64,000 nucleotides of DNA from Gammaproteobacteria bacterium. Lineage in GTDB: Bacteria > Pseudomonadota > Gammaproteobacteria > Pseudomonadales > JAUIET01. This document shows positions 35,771 through 44,425 of this stretch, in pieces. Under the pieces are notes generated by a model. That model was given only the letters and a program-made list of their open reading frames with translations. It was not told where the DNA came from and made no database searches. Position 1 is the first letter of the stretch; each line of letters starts with the position of its first letter. The stretch lies in NCBI GenBank assembly GCA_030429735.1, contig JAUIET010000001.1, forward strand, positions 186,001-250,000, read 5' to 3'. Position numbers and translations under genes: made by a program.

Positions 35771-36994
35771 CTACGCATCACTTTGAATCGCTGTAGCGTA
35801 GATGGCAATATCTGCTGCGCTCATGCCCAGTTGCCGAGCGGTGTTCTGCCAGCCTTTCAGGGCATCTGTGACCTCACTTATAATGGCTTCGGCCTGGTCG
35901 TCCTTCAGCGCGAAATAAGGGGCTGCTCTGCGGGCGATATCGAGATCAGCATCCGGCCCTTCTTCTGAAATCCAGGTGGTGAGTTCACGCGCTTTCTCTT
36001 CCAACGGCACGGGATTCAGATCATAAGCTGGCGACAGCCGCCACTTATCGTCTTTGTCATAGAGAAACCCATGATTGCGCAGGTGATCATCGAGATTGCC
36101 GATCAACACACCAAAGACAATTCGCCGCCAGAGTTCATGCAAATCTGCCTTTGGCTCACTGGAGTACATCCGTATACATTCGGCAATATCGGTATAGGCT
36201 GCCTCGTCACCGTCATTGAGGCCCAACAGGCTCATGGCCGACAAAAAGGGAATTCGTTCCCCGTCCTGCCGATCAAAGCGCGTGATCAAGGCCACTGACC
36301 GACCGGCCACGTCCTGTAGTCTGGCGGCCGCAACGTTCAGGCCTGCCTTGTCGGCAAGCGTCATTGCCAGGACTTCACCGTGCGTGATGCTGCGATCATC
36401 ATCTGTTTTGGGAAATTTGGCGATGGCCAAGGTGCCATCATTGTCCATAACCGCCGACTTCGGGCGCGCGCCACCGAGCGGTGAACCTTCATTCAGAAGC
36501 AACTTTAAATCTTCTGCCGTTTCCGTATTAGTTTGAACGGCGTCAGCAGCATTGATAAGGGCCGGAAGCTGGATCAGCGGCGGGACGCGATACTGCCCAA
36601 TGTCATGATCAAAGCCATCTTCATTATCACGCTTGTAGCGCAATGCGCCAATTCGGGTTTGATCGGTAATTGCCAGCAGGTAGTCGATTTCTGACAGGGT
36701 GCGATATTCACCAGCTTTGCGAAATGCCCGTTTGATCAGTTGCTGACCCCAACGATCAGGTGCTGTATCTCGCAGCGCGCCAGGGAGTGCTGATTTGTCC
36801 GACGTGGTGTAAATCTGTCCACCATCCAAGGGAAGGTTAGCCGGGTCGAGGGCAAAAGCATCTGGATTGGCTAGCCATTCATCTGCATATTCAAAGACGG
36901 AGCTCTGACCACGACGTTTGGCGACATAACGGCACCGACCCACTAAATGCGCTTCACCGGCATGATCGATGTAGATTTCGATGGTGTCTGTCAT
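35771..36994 (-). CDS. hipA: HipA-type serine/threonine kinase toxin
   Basis: 407 residues. The HipA N-terminal domain is followed by the kinase: LGGARPKSAV near 185 (Gly-rich loop region), KFPKTDDDRSITHGEVLAM near 205-225, and the catalytic HxxxxNHGF loop in IGNLDDHLRNHGFLYD near 305-320 with the metal-binding DLNPVP motif. HipA of E. coli phosphorylates glutamyl-tRNA synthetase, causing growth arrest and persistence; the target here is unverified. Its start overlaps hipB by 4 bp, in the standard antitoxin-first order. Confidence 0.9.
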   Translation of the reverse strand: MTDTIEIYIDHAGEAHLVGRCRYVAKRRGQSSVFEYADEWLANPDAFALDPANLPLDGGQIYTTSDKSALPGALRDTAPDRWGQQLIKRAFRKAGEYRTLSEIDYLLAITDQTRIGALRYKRDNEDGFDHDIGQYRVPPLIQLPALINAADAVQTNTETAEDLKLLLNEGSPLGGARPKSAVMDNDGTLAIAKFPKTDDDRSITHGEVLAMTLADKAGLNVAAARLQDVAGRSVALITRFDRQDGERIPFLSAMSLLGLNDGDEAAYTDIAECIRMYSSEPKADLHELWRRIVFGVLIGNLDDHLRNHGFLYDKDDKWRLSPAYDLNPVPLEEKARELTTWISEEGPDADLDIARRAAPYFALKDDQAEAIISEVTDALKGWQNTARQLGMSAADIAIYATAIQSDA

Positions 36995-37338
36995 GACCGC
37001 CCCTTCTTCCGGCTACTTTTACTACTACGCGGCTGTATTTTTTTAGGCAGTCGGTCTTCATCAATATCCAGACCCAAAGTATCAGAACAACGATCAGCCA
37101 CGTTTCCGAGACCTTCAATCAATCCCAGGAGAGAAAGCACCGTCGCATAAATACCCATTGAAACTGACGGGTCACCTTTTTCGACCTTGTAGAGCGTGCC
37201 TCGGCTAATGAATGCACGCTCCGCCATGGAGACCGTCGAGATACGGCGTTTTTTACGCGCAACAGCAATGTCCTCACCCAACTTAATAAGGGCTTGCCGG
37301 GCTGATCTAGGCAGCGTACTAGTTGCTTGAGTCTTCAT
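36991..37338 (-). CDS. hipB: HipB-type antitoxin, Xre-family DNA-binding protein
   Basis: 115 residues. The helix-turn-helix is IAVARKKRRISTVSMAERAF followed by SRGTLYKVEKGDPSVSMG near 25-65. The C-terminal tail is basic and Ser/Lys-rich. It neutralises HipA and represses its own operon; the upstream palindromic region 37342-37393 is the expected operator. It overlaps hipA in an ATGA. Confidence 0.88.
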   Translation of the reverse strand: MKTQATSTLPRSARQALIKLGEDIAVARKKRRISTVSMAERAFISRGTLYKVEKGDPSVSMGIYATVLSLLGLIEGLGNVADRCSDTLGLDIDEDRLPKKIQPRSSKSSRKKGRS

Positions 37339-37341
37339 AAT

Positions 37342-37393
37342 ATGTCTTATATATTAAGCTATAAGATTTATAATTGTTCATAATATAAGACAT
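37342..37393. promoter_or_regulatory. hipBA operator/promoter with inverted repeat
   Basis: ATGTCTTATAT at 37342-37352 and ATATAAGACAT at 37383-37393 are perfect 11-bp inverted arms, with additional CTTATA-like half sites between them. The block is AT-rich and begins 3 bp upstream of the hipB start. It fits cooperative binding by an Xre-type antitoxin dimer pair (inference). Confidence 0.7.
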
Positions 37394-37910
37394 TATGGTC
37401 TAAAAGCCCTATGACGTCCAGAGCCTGGTCTATTTTTGACAAACTACGGCTAGATCATTCAACCCTGGAGGCTTAATAACAATAAAAGCGCTAGTTTGGC
37501 GTTTTCACGGGCTTTACCGGGTTCGCTAGACGCTCATTCCCCGATGGGGGAACTGCCGCCCTTTCAATCCCTAACGCTTCAGCCCTCCGGGCTGCTTAAA
37601 TTCAGTAATAACCCCACGCTGATCCAACCCCGCTAGGGGCTTTGCCCCACGCGCATTGCAAGTGCAAAGCTTCGCGCTTCCTCACCCGTTCAGATTCCCC
37701 CGCTTCGCTCCTCCACTTAGCTGCGGCTTCCGGTGAGCCACCTGCAATTTGCTACCCCCACGCTTCGCCAGCGGTGCAGGAGCGCAGGACGCAGGCGCTG
37801 CGCTCAAAAAGGGAAAATATCTTTCTTGGGATAATGAAAGGCAATTTATATCTTATCGTTGGCTAACTCTTACCATGCCTTGATGATCTTATGATTAACA
37901 AGGTGACAAT
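37394..37910. other. gene-free stretch, C-rich and with short hairpins
   Basis: About 517 bp between the hipBA promoter and the excisionase-like gene. The central part is pyrimidine-rich with several CGCTTCGC-like repeats (near 37672, 37702, 37763) and small stems such as AGCCCTCCGGGCT and CCCCGATGGGG. No protein-coding pattern is convincing. The xis/int promoter probably lies at its right end. Confidence 0.45.
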
Positions 37911-38126
37911 ATGGATTCTAACGGTCTGATATCCCTAAAGTGGGTAAAACTGAGCCAGTGGTGTAACCTAACGGGAGATACACGCGATGCTGTACATGCA
38001 CGCCGGAAAACCGGCAAGTGGGCTGACGGTGTGCACTGTAAAGTGCGCGACGGCAACTTATGGATTAATGTTGTGGAGGGTCAGAAATGGGTAGAGTCAG
38101 AGATGAAAAGGTCGCACGTGGAGTAA
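37911..38126 (+). CDS. excisionase-like small DNA-binding protein
   Basis: 71 residues. SLKWVKLSQWCNLTGDTRDAVHARRKTGKW near 8-38 followed by GVHCKVRDGNLWINVVE resembles phage excisionase proteins with a winged-helix fold. It overlaps the integrase start by 40 bp, as xis-int pairs often do. It would direct recombination toward excision and could bind the repeats near the att sites (inference). Confidence 0.72.
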   Translation: MDSNGLISLKWVKLSQWCNLTGDTRDAVHARRKTGKWADGVHCKVRDGNLWINVVEGQKWVESEMKRSHVE

Positions 38127-39337
38127 CACTGCGGACCTATGAAACTGGGGCGAAGGCACTTCGAATCGCCTTCCAGTACAAAGGCATCACCTGCCGAGAA
38201 ACCCTCAAAGTCAAACCTAATAAGACGGGTGAAAAGTACGCTACCAATCTGAAAGCTGAAGTAGAAAACCAGATTGAACGAGGCACATTCAACTATTTAG
38301 AGTACTTCCCCGACTCTCCCCGAGCCGCAATGTTTGGGCACGCTACGACCAAACAAACCATTGGTGAGGCGTTAGACGAATGGTTAATCGATATTGAACA
38401 CGCCCACAGAAATAGCACGTATAACGCATACAAAAGAGCGGTTAATCAACTAAAGCCTTTTGTCGGAAAGTATAAATTCAGGCACCTGGAGGCTAATGTC
38501 ATAAAGAAAATGATACGCCACTGGGGACATGGCAGGGGTGTTACCCTGAAGACCATACGCAACTATCTGTTACCCTTGCGAGCTGTGCTTGATGACGCTC
38601 TCAATGAAGAATTGGTTGACCGCAATCCACTGGACACGGTGAAAGTCGCTAAGCTCATCGACAGGAAAAAAATCAACTCAAACACCAAGTCCTATAAAGT
38701 AGATCCTTTTTCTCCCGAAGAGATCGGCGCAATTCTTGCCCGTATTGAAGATTTCTATGGGGAAGCTTGCCGCAACCTGTTTCAGTTTGGTTTCTACCAG
38801 GGATTACGCATATCGGAATTGTTTGGATTGAAATGGATAGACGTTGACTGGAAAACTAACCGCGTACGTATAGAGCGTGCGGTGGTTGAAAGAGTATTAC
38901 AAGACGAGACCAAAACCGCTGCCGGTGAGCGGGAGATTGACCTGACGAGTGGCGGTCACGAGGCCTTAATAAAGCAGAAAAAGCACAGCCAGCTTCTCGA
39001 ATCAGGTTTTATCTTTGTGAGACCTGATGGGAAAGGCCCCTTTGTCGATTACGAGCACTCCAGTCACATGTGGAAGCGAGCCTTAACCAAGGAGAAAATC
39101 CGATACCGCAATCAAAATCAGATGCGCCACAGCTTCGCCAGTAACAAACTGTCAGGCAACGCCAATATCTTCTATATGGCTGAACAGATGGGGCATGAGA
39201 CACCTGAGATGCTGATGCGGGTTTACGCCAAGTGGATTAAAGCAGCCCGTGATGGAGAGCAGATGGCCTCAGAGTTTGAGCGGAAGAAGCCTGGCAAAGG
39301 GAGCTCTATTCCTGCGGGGCAAACCTCAAAATACTAA
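38087..39337 (+). CDS. int: tyrosine recombinase/integrase (DUF3596-type phage integrase)
   Basis: 416 residues. An N-terminal arm-binding region (RVRDEKVARGVTLRTYETGA) precedes a SAM-like core-binding domain near 95-190. The catalytic domain has Arg in GFYQGLRISELFGLKW near 240, Lys in ETKTAAGEREIDL near 275, QMRHSFAS near 345 (the usual first His is Asn, as is common in this subfamily), GHETPEML and the nucleophilic Tyr in RVYAKW near 380. It recombines the flanking tRNA-end repeats. Its stop is 81 bp from the right repeat. Confidence 0.93.
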   Translation: MGRVRDEKVARGVTLRTYETGAKALRIAFQYKGITCRETLKVKPNKTGEKYATNLKAEVENQIERGTFNYLEYFPDSPRAAMFGHATTKQTIGEALDEWLIDIEHAHRNSTYNAYKRAVNQLKPFVGKYKFRHLEANVIKKMIRHWGHGRGVTLKTIRNYLLPLRAVLDDALNEELVDRNPLDTVKVAKLIDRKKINSNTKSYKVDPFSPEEIGAILARIEDFYGEACRNLFQFGFYQGLRISELFGLKWIDVDWKTNRVRIERAVVERVLQDETKTAAGEREIDLTSGGHEALIKQKKHSQLLESGFIFVRPDGKGPFVDYEHSSHMWKRALTKEKIRYRNQNQMRHSFASNKLSGNANIFYMAEQMGHETPEMLMRVYAKWIKAARDGEQMASEFERKKPGKGSSIPAGQTSKY

Positions 39338-39360
39338 AATCGCCCGCGTATCGCCCGCAA
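39338..39360 (+). repeat. 23-bp direct repeat, right copy
   Basis: Identical to 26639-26661 and starting directly after the integrase stop codon, 58 bp from the right attachment repeat. Same orientation as the left copy. Confidence 0.65.
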
Positions 39361-39418
39361 GCCAAAACAAAAACTGTAACCAATTGTTTTTATTGTGTTT
39401 TCTAGTTATTTTTTGGAG

Positions 39419-39444
39419 GTTCAAGTCCTCTCCTGGGCACCATT
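39419..39444 (+). repeat. right attachment repeat (tRNA 3'-end sequence)
   Basis: Identical over 26 bases to 26500-26525 (GTTCAAGTCCTCTCC ... GGGCACCATT). The five bases GGAGG at 39415-39419 could pair with CCTCT after the T-loop, but upstream of it there is no anticodon or D arm, so no complete tRNA is present here either. Confidence 0.78.
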
Positions 39445-39703
39445 CCTAATTTACTAACGTAGCCAGTTCAGCGTTGCTGTTGGCTGGCAGATCCTCCGCC
39501 CCCAGAGGACTACTATTCAAACTGCCGTTGCATGATCAGCGATACTGGGAAGAAAACACCTAAGCGCTTCTCTCTATTTATAACACTAGAGTTAGTCTCT
39601 ACAGAATTTCCGAACCCGGTCTTGATCGCACTGACACTGTTTAGAGCACATCGATACTTTCGTTGACAATAATTGACATATAAAAAATAGACCTCTTCAA
39701 AAG
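39445..39703. other. gene-free stretch right of the island
   Basis: About 260 bp between the right attachment repeat and a receptor remnant. No coding frame, strong hairpin or repeat is visible. Confidence 0.4.
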
Positions 39704-39943
39704 GTGCAGTCCATGGCTAGCATAAAAATCTCACTGCCGAACCTGTGCACGATTGATCATCAGTTTACTGACGATGCATTCGTGTGCTTTACGTATTCAG
39801 AAGGGTTTAAGTCAGGCGGCTTCCCTGGCGGTGGCGCCAATGAGGTGATTGCCAGCTCGTCCTTTGACCAGGAAGAAGCAATACTCTACGAACTGGGCGC
39901 AAAGGCAGAGTGGTTCGACAACCGACTTCGGTTTCACGTTTAG
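39704..39943 (+). pseudogene. TonB-dependent receptor fragment
   Basis: 79 codons with FVCFTYSEGFKSGGFPGGGA and AILYELGAKAEWFDNRLRFHV, the late-barrel YSEGFKSGGF and E-x-G-x-K-x-E-W-x-D-N-R-L-R motifs of TonB receptors. The frame stops immediately after RLRFHV, so both plug and final strands are missing. It aligns with the corresponding region of the intact receptor downstream (YRSGGF, YEIGIKSEWADSRIRL) but is clearly a different paralogue. Confidence 0.75.
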
Positions 39944-39967
39944 CTGGTCTCGCTGAGCAAAGGCGAA

Positions 39968-40002
39968 GCTGTCGAGCTGAAAAGCACACTCAGCTCGACA
40001 GC
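39968..40002. repeat. perfect 13-bp hairpin
   Basis: GCTGTCGAGCTGA pairs perfectly with TCAGCTCGACAGC across a 9-base loop. It lies between the receptor remnant and the intact receptor. It could be a terminator for the left side or a transposon-derived scar; no T-run follows. The rest of the gap 39944-40278 holds no gene; AGAGGAG at its end serves the receptor start. Confidence 0.6.
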
Positions 40003-40278
40003 AGGTCGCTATCTCCTAAGGCACCGCTAAACCCAACAGTATTCCACTCAGCTGTGTTCGCACCTGCCAATACTACTTCCTTGTTTGATCAATCTGTTTC
40101 TGGTCTTATTAAGTCTTGGCCTGTAGCGCCTGGTTACCAGACGATCAGTGGCAAATTGGCTAAACAAACCGCAAGTATTGCCAGCCCCAAACCCATACTA
40201 GTACTAAAAAATTGATGGTAATATCAGCTTGCTCGTTGACTCATAAATACTAATAGATAATCAGAGGAGTACCGAATC

Positions 40279-42684
40279 ATGCGATTTCAACCTAGGCTAC
40301 TGGCCTGCGCACTGTGCGCCATTTCCACCTCCGCCGCCAATGCTCAGGATAGCCTGGCGTTGGAAGAAATTATTGTCACGTCACAGAAGCGTGTTGAGTC
40401 CTTACAAGACACGCCTATTTCAGTGGCCGCGTTTGGCCAGGAAGAATTGCAGGCCATCGGTGCCTTCGAGGCGGGTCAGGTGGCGGAGTACACGGCAAAC
40501 CTGACCATTGACAGGCAACCGTCATCTCTGGACAACTATGGTTACAGCATTCGTGGCATTGGCAGCGGCGAGACCTCATTGTTGGTTGAAAACACAGTAG
40601 GTGTGTATATCGATGGCGTGTACATAGCGCGAAATACAGGTGCGACATTCGACATTGTCGACCTTGAGCGTATCGAGGTTCTGCGTGGCCCTCAGGGCAC
40701 CTTGTATGGGCGTAATACGATTGGGGGTGCCATCAATATTATTACTGCAAAACCTCAAGAAGAATTTGGCTTCAAGCAGCATGTGAGTGTTGGTCGCAGA
40801 GGTTTTTTGCGCAGCAAAACCACGGTGGATACCGGCCTGCTCGGCGACATATTTTCAGCAAAGCTAACGTACAACTACAATGAAAAAGACGGCCTGGTCA
40901 GAAACACGGTACACAACAATCAGTTGGGTGAGCAGGAATCGGATGCATACCGAATTGCTTTACGCCTCAGCCCCTCAGACGCTTTTACTGCCGACTACAC
41001 CTACGACAAATCTGAGCGAATCAGCAATGCCGCCTTGTCGCAAATTGTCGCCACCCGACCGCCAAACAACCTTATTGGCGGTGCGATTACAAATGCAGCA
41101 ACAGCTTTCGCGAGCCCGGATCGTTCAGGCGAACTGCCAATGGCCAATGCGCCTGGCAAAGACACGTATTCCGATATAGAAATGCATACTGTAACTCTGG
41201 AATGGCAGGCTACTGACAACCTAACCATTAAGTACGTTGGCGCACAACGTGAGTGGGACAGCGGCACGACCGGAACAGATTTCGGCTCGTTCGCCTCTGA
41301 TGGTGCTACTGTGCTGGAAGATCCAACGGTTGCTCCGGGTCAGTTTGTGCCTGCTGGCGAGCTTAGGTCGGTGTTTCTCGCAGAGCGGATCAGCGACAAC
41401 GAGCAAACCACGCATGAATTGCAGTTCCTTGGTAACGCAATGGATGGCAAGCTTCAGTTCGCTACCGGGATCTACTACTTCGAGGAAGAAAGTAATGAAG
41501 TTAACCCGCAGTCATTCATACTACCCGCGACATTTGCCTTTGGTGCATTACCCGCCGGTGTTCAGGGGTTTCTCTGTGGTGATTTTGTCAGCCCTGCACC
41601 CTGTTTTGGCAAAGACGTGCAACTGAGCACACCGATATTTGAGTATGGATCTGAAAATGACTCCATTGCGCTGTATGGACAGTTCACCTATGCGTTATCC
41701 GACGCGCTCGATCTGACCGTTGGCTTGCGTTACACGGAAGATGAAAAGTACGCATACCTACGCAACTCACGAGTGACTGATGCGATGGGCAACATCACTT
41801 TGAACGAAGCGGAAGATGACTGGAGTAATGTCAGTGGTGGCCTCACTCTGAACTACGCATGGAACGATGACGTGCGTACGTACGTCACTATAGCCAATGG
41901 CTATCGCTCCGGTGGTTTCGGCGCTCGTTCAACCAGCCTGGCCGACTTTCAGCTCGGCTTTGACGAAGAGACCGTGACCAATTATGAGATTGGTATCAAG
42001 TCTGAATGGGCTGATAGCCGAATCAGACTGAATGGCGCTATCTTCTTTATGGATTATGAAGACGCACAGGTGAACAGCTTCAGAGCGGGTGAAGGCGGAG
42101 CCTCCTCTGTCACGTTGAACGCAGGTGCGCTCGACATTCAGGGCCTTGAGCTGGAACTCACGGCGCAAGTAACCGAAGGTTTGCGCATTATGTTTAACTA
42201 CGGCTACACCGATGCTGAATATACTGAGTTCATTACCCAAAGACTGGACCCGGTGACCGGCTTGCCAAACCCAAGTGCGAATGCAGACCCGGTTACGGGT
42301 AACGAAGACATTTCCGATTTCGCTACCGTAGCTCGATCACCAGAAAACAATATGTCGTTCGTTGCGTCCTACGACGTGCCTGGTATCTCGTGGGGTAATC
42401 TCAACCTCCGCGCTGAAGTGACCTACCGCGACGAAATGGTGTTCCATCCGCAGCTGAACCTGTTTGACAGCACCGACGATCAGACGCTGGTTCACGCGCG
42501 AGTCAGCCTGTCAGAGTTGGAAGTACTGGGTGGCAATCTTGTTGTTGCCGCCTGGGGTCGTAACCTGACCGATGAAGATTATCGCGAGTGGGGCATTGAC
42601 TTTGGCACACTCGGCTTTGCGGTTGACTCGTTCAAGGAAAAGCGCAGCTACGGGATAGACCTGATATACAACTTTGGCAGCTAG
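40279..42684 (+). CDS. TonB-dependent outer-membrane receptor
   Basis: 801 residues with AGAGGAG upstream. A signal peptide (MRFQPRLLACALCAISTSAANA) is followed by the TonB-box region LEEIIVTSQKR near 27-37. The plug domain (PISVAAFGQEEL ... VLRGPQGTLYGRNTIGGAINI near 50-155) and a 22-strand-type barrel ending in LIYNFGS follow. It uses TonB energy to import a large or hydrophobic ligand. It resembles the many marine and sphingomonad receptors for organic substrates more than siderophore receptors. The convergent neighbour is a carotenoid-cleavage-type oxygenase, suggesting a terpenoid or aromatic ligand (inference). Confidence 0.93.
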   Translation: MRFQPRLLACALCAISTSAANAQDSLALEEIIVTSQKRVESLQDTPISVAAFGQEELQAIGAFEAGQVAEYTANLTIDRQPSSLDNYGYSIRGIGSGETSLLVENTVGVYIDGVYIARNTGATFDIVDLERIEVLRGPQGTLYGRNTIGGAINIITAKPQEEFGFKQHVSVGRRGFLRSKTTVDTGLLGDIFSAKLTYNYNEKDGLVRNTVHNNQLGEQESDAYRIALRLSPSDAFTADYTYDKSERISNAALSQIVATRPPNNLIGGAITNAATAFASPDRSGELPMANAPGKDTYSDIEMHTVTLEWQATDNLTIKYVGAQREWDSGTTGTDFGSFASDGATVLEDPTVAPGQFVPAGELRSVFLAERISDNEQTTHELQFLGNAMDGKLQFATGIYYFEEESNEVNPQSFILPATFAFGALPAGVQGFLCGDFVSPAPCFGKDVQLSTPIFEYGSENDSIALYGQFTYALSDALDLTVGLRYTEDEKYAYLRNSRVTDAMGNITLNEAEDDWSNVSGGLTLNYAWNDDVRTYVTIANGYRSGGFGARSTSLADFQLGFDEETVTNYEIGIKSEWADSRIRLNGAIFFMDYEDAQVNSFRAGEGGASSVTLNAGALDIQGLELELTAQVTEGLRIMFNYGYTDAEYTEFITQRLDPVTGLPNPSANADPVTGNEDISDFATVARSPENNMSFVASYDVPGISWGNLNLRAEVTYRDEMVFHPQLNLFDSTDDQTLVHARVSLSELEVLGGNLVVAAWGRNLTDEDYREWGIDFGTLGFAVDSFKEKRSYGIDLIYNFGS

Positions 42685-42769
42685 AGGCTAGCCACCTTTG
42701 GGCGTGGCTGGGGAAAGTTCTGAGCAAGAAGCGGAAAGCCTTTCTGGAAAAGCGATGTAGAGCGACGGT

Positions 42770-44065
42770 CTAGAAAGGCACCCAGCTACCATGGAACCCC
42801 ATCGGCACACGACCGGGCAGTAATATTCTCGCAACAGGCTCCGGGCTCATTGTTTTTGCGTCCATAATAATAACCTCTGATGCTGCAGTCGCGTTATTGT
42901 ACACATAGGCTAGCAGCCAACCGTCGTCCTCGGTTGCACCGTCCGGATTCTTCACAAAAACGGCCTCACTGCCTTCCCGCCCTTCGCCCAGCTCGGCGAC
43001 TGTCGAGCTCATGGTGTTAAAGTCATACTTAATGTAACGCTCGGCATACGGCACCAGGCCAGCCAGACCCGCCGCATAGCCGTACTGGTGCTTCAGGCCA
43101 ACTCTGGAGTCGCAAACGCGCGGAAACTCAATAGAGCGATCATCGATCTCGGTTTCCGATACCGTGCCCGACGTTTGATCAATCACCCAGCGATACAGCA
43201 CCGCGGCAGCATCCATATCTGCTTTTCGACACACATCGATCACAATTGTATTGCCTTCTTCATAGGCATTCAGTGGGTGAAACACATAGCACGGTTCTAT
43301 GTCATACCAGATAACATCGCTATTACCGCCTGTTCTGGGCATAACGCCCAGTCGAGCACCATAAGAAATGTCAAACTTTAGCGGCAAACCCTGGTTCATG
43401 TTGTCAATATCCCAGACCGCCGGCAAGTCCATCCAAATCACGCAGTTTTCCGTAATATTGAAGTCGTGCATCATCGTTCCGCCCGGAACGCTGATGTCTT
43501 CTGTTTGAATCAACTGTCCCGCTGCAGAAACCCGGTGGTAGGTCAGGTACGGGGGAAACAAGCCGTAGGCAAAAAACAGCATTTCACCGGTTATCGGGCA
43601 CACCTTCGGGTGTGCAGTCATTGGTGTGGCGAGTTTTTTGTCGAAATCATAGATACCCAGCGTATCGAGCTTTGTGGATATCTCCCAGGGCAAATGGGCT
43701 TCTTCAAGTGCGAGAATTTTTCCCGCATGATGTATCACATGCGTATTGGCGGCTGACTTATCAAGTTCCATCAATGCTGCAATAGGGTCACTGTCAGCTT
43801 GTGCGTACAACGGGGTTTTAACGTAGCGGTTGCGATACCAATTGGCCTGACCGTCAGCCAACTCAAGGCCGTGAATCATGCCATTACCTAAAAACCAGTG
43901 GTCAGACCACCCGGTTTGCGGATTCGGCCCATTGCGCAACAGGCGCCCATTCAGACTCTTGGGAATCTCGCCCTGAACCGTTAACCCGGTATCGGTGCGC
44001 TCTTCAAATGTTGGAGCAAAGTTGTCTTTCAGGTAAAACGGCGCATTTTCTTGAATCTGGTTCAT
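42770..44065 (-). CDS. carotenoid oxygenase family protein (RPE65/CCO)
   Basis: 431 residues, a seven-bladed propeller with the four iron-binding histidines: TAHPKVCPITGE near 151, MMHDFNITEN near 200, CYVFHPLNAYEEGN near 265, and the terminal MGFHGSWVPF near 424. The family cleaves C=C bonds of carotenoids, apocarotenoids or stilbenes with O2. Without a signal peptide it is cytoplasmic. It converges on the TonB receptor (85-bp gap) and is divergent from the LEPR-XLL gene. Which of the substrates it uses is not determinable here. Confidence 0.92.
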   Translation of the reverse strand: MNQIQENAPFYLKDNFAPTFEERTDTGLTVQGEIPKSLNGRLLRNGPNPQTGWSDHWFLGNGMIHGLELADGQANWYRNRYVKTPLYAQADSDPIAALMELDKSAANTHVIHHAGKILALEEAHLPWEISTKLDTLGIYDFDKKLATPMTAHPKVCPITGEMLFFAYGLFPPYLTYHRVSAAGQLIQTEDISVPGGTMMHDFNITENCVIWMDLPAVWDIDNMNQGLPLKFDISYGARLGVMPRTGGNSDVIWYDIEPCYVFHPLNAYEEGNTIVIDVCRKADMDAAAVLYRWVIDQTSGTVSETEIDDRSIEFPRVCDSRVGLKHQYGYAAGLAGLVPYAERYIKYDFNTMSSTVAELGEGREGSEAVFVKNPDGATEDDGWLLAYVYNNATAASEVIIMDAKTMSPEPVARILLPGRVPMGFHGSWVPF

Positions 44066-44425
44066 ACGTCCTCCACTGGCGGGCTGTCACTCTAACACGT
44101 GATCATCGGTGGCAGCTTGCGCCACGTATGCAGCACACAACGCCGGTACCCGCGTCGAAAAGTAGCAGGTTAACAGCTCAGCACATAGTAAAGGACTATT
44201 TTTCGATCTTTTTGATCGAAAATTCACCTGCCAAATCGCCAGCGATACCCGGTTTTGAGAAGCCTCCAATTCGCTGAATTACCCTGCGCTGTGGGCGCAC
44301 AGTTCATCGCCTTATCAAACACAATTTTAGCTAGACCCTATACTTTGTGTTAGTAGGCCAGGAAGGCACTGTTGCAACACGGATGGGCACTTAATGAAAT
44401 GCATTGAAGAACGCACGGTGCGGTC
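44066..44425. promoter_or_regulatory. divergent intergenic region with palindrome
   Basis: 360 bp between the carotenoid oxygenase and LEPR-XLL genes. At 44200-44222 TTTTCGATC and GATCGAAAA form a perfect 9-bp inverted repeat around TTTTT. It could be a regulator site for either divergent gene. No gene is seen, although a short frame begins at ATG 44394 just before the LEPR-XLL start. Confidence 0.5.

Larger units (their letters stand above)
26500..39444 (+). mobile_element. integrated genomic island with tyrosine integrase
   Basis: About 12.9 kb bounded by 26-bp identical direct repeats (26500-26525 and 39419-39444) that look like the T-arm and acceptor end of a tRNA. A tyrosine recombinase and an excisionase-like gene lie just inside the right repeat. 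The content is a catabolic/regulatory cargo, hipBA, and remnants of IS30, a secretin and TraD. Several genes are broken, so conjugative transfer functions are gone; excision may still be possible because integrase, excisionase-like gene and both repeats look intact. Confidence 0.72.

Noticed and set aside
37642-37866. 74-codon open frame in the C-rich stretch before the excisionase-like gene
   Set aside because: It is made of repeated CGCTTCGC-like DNA, has no ribosome site and no protein-like pattern.
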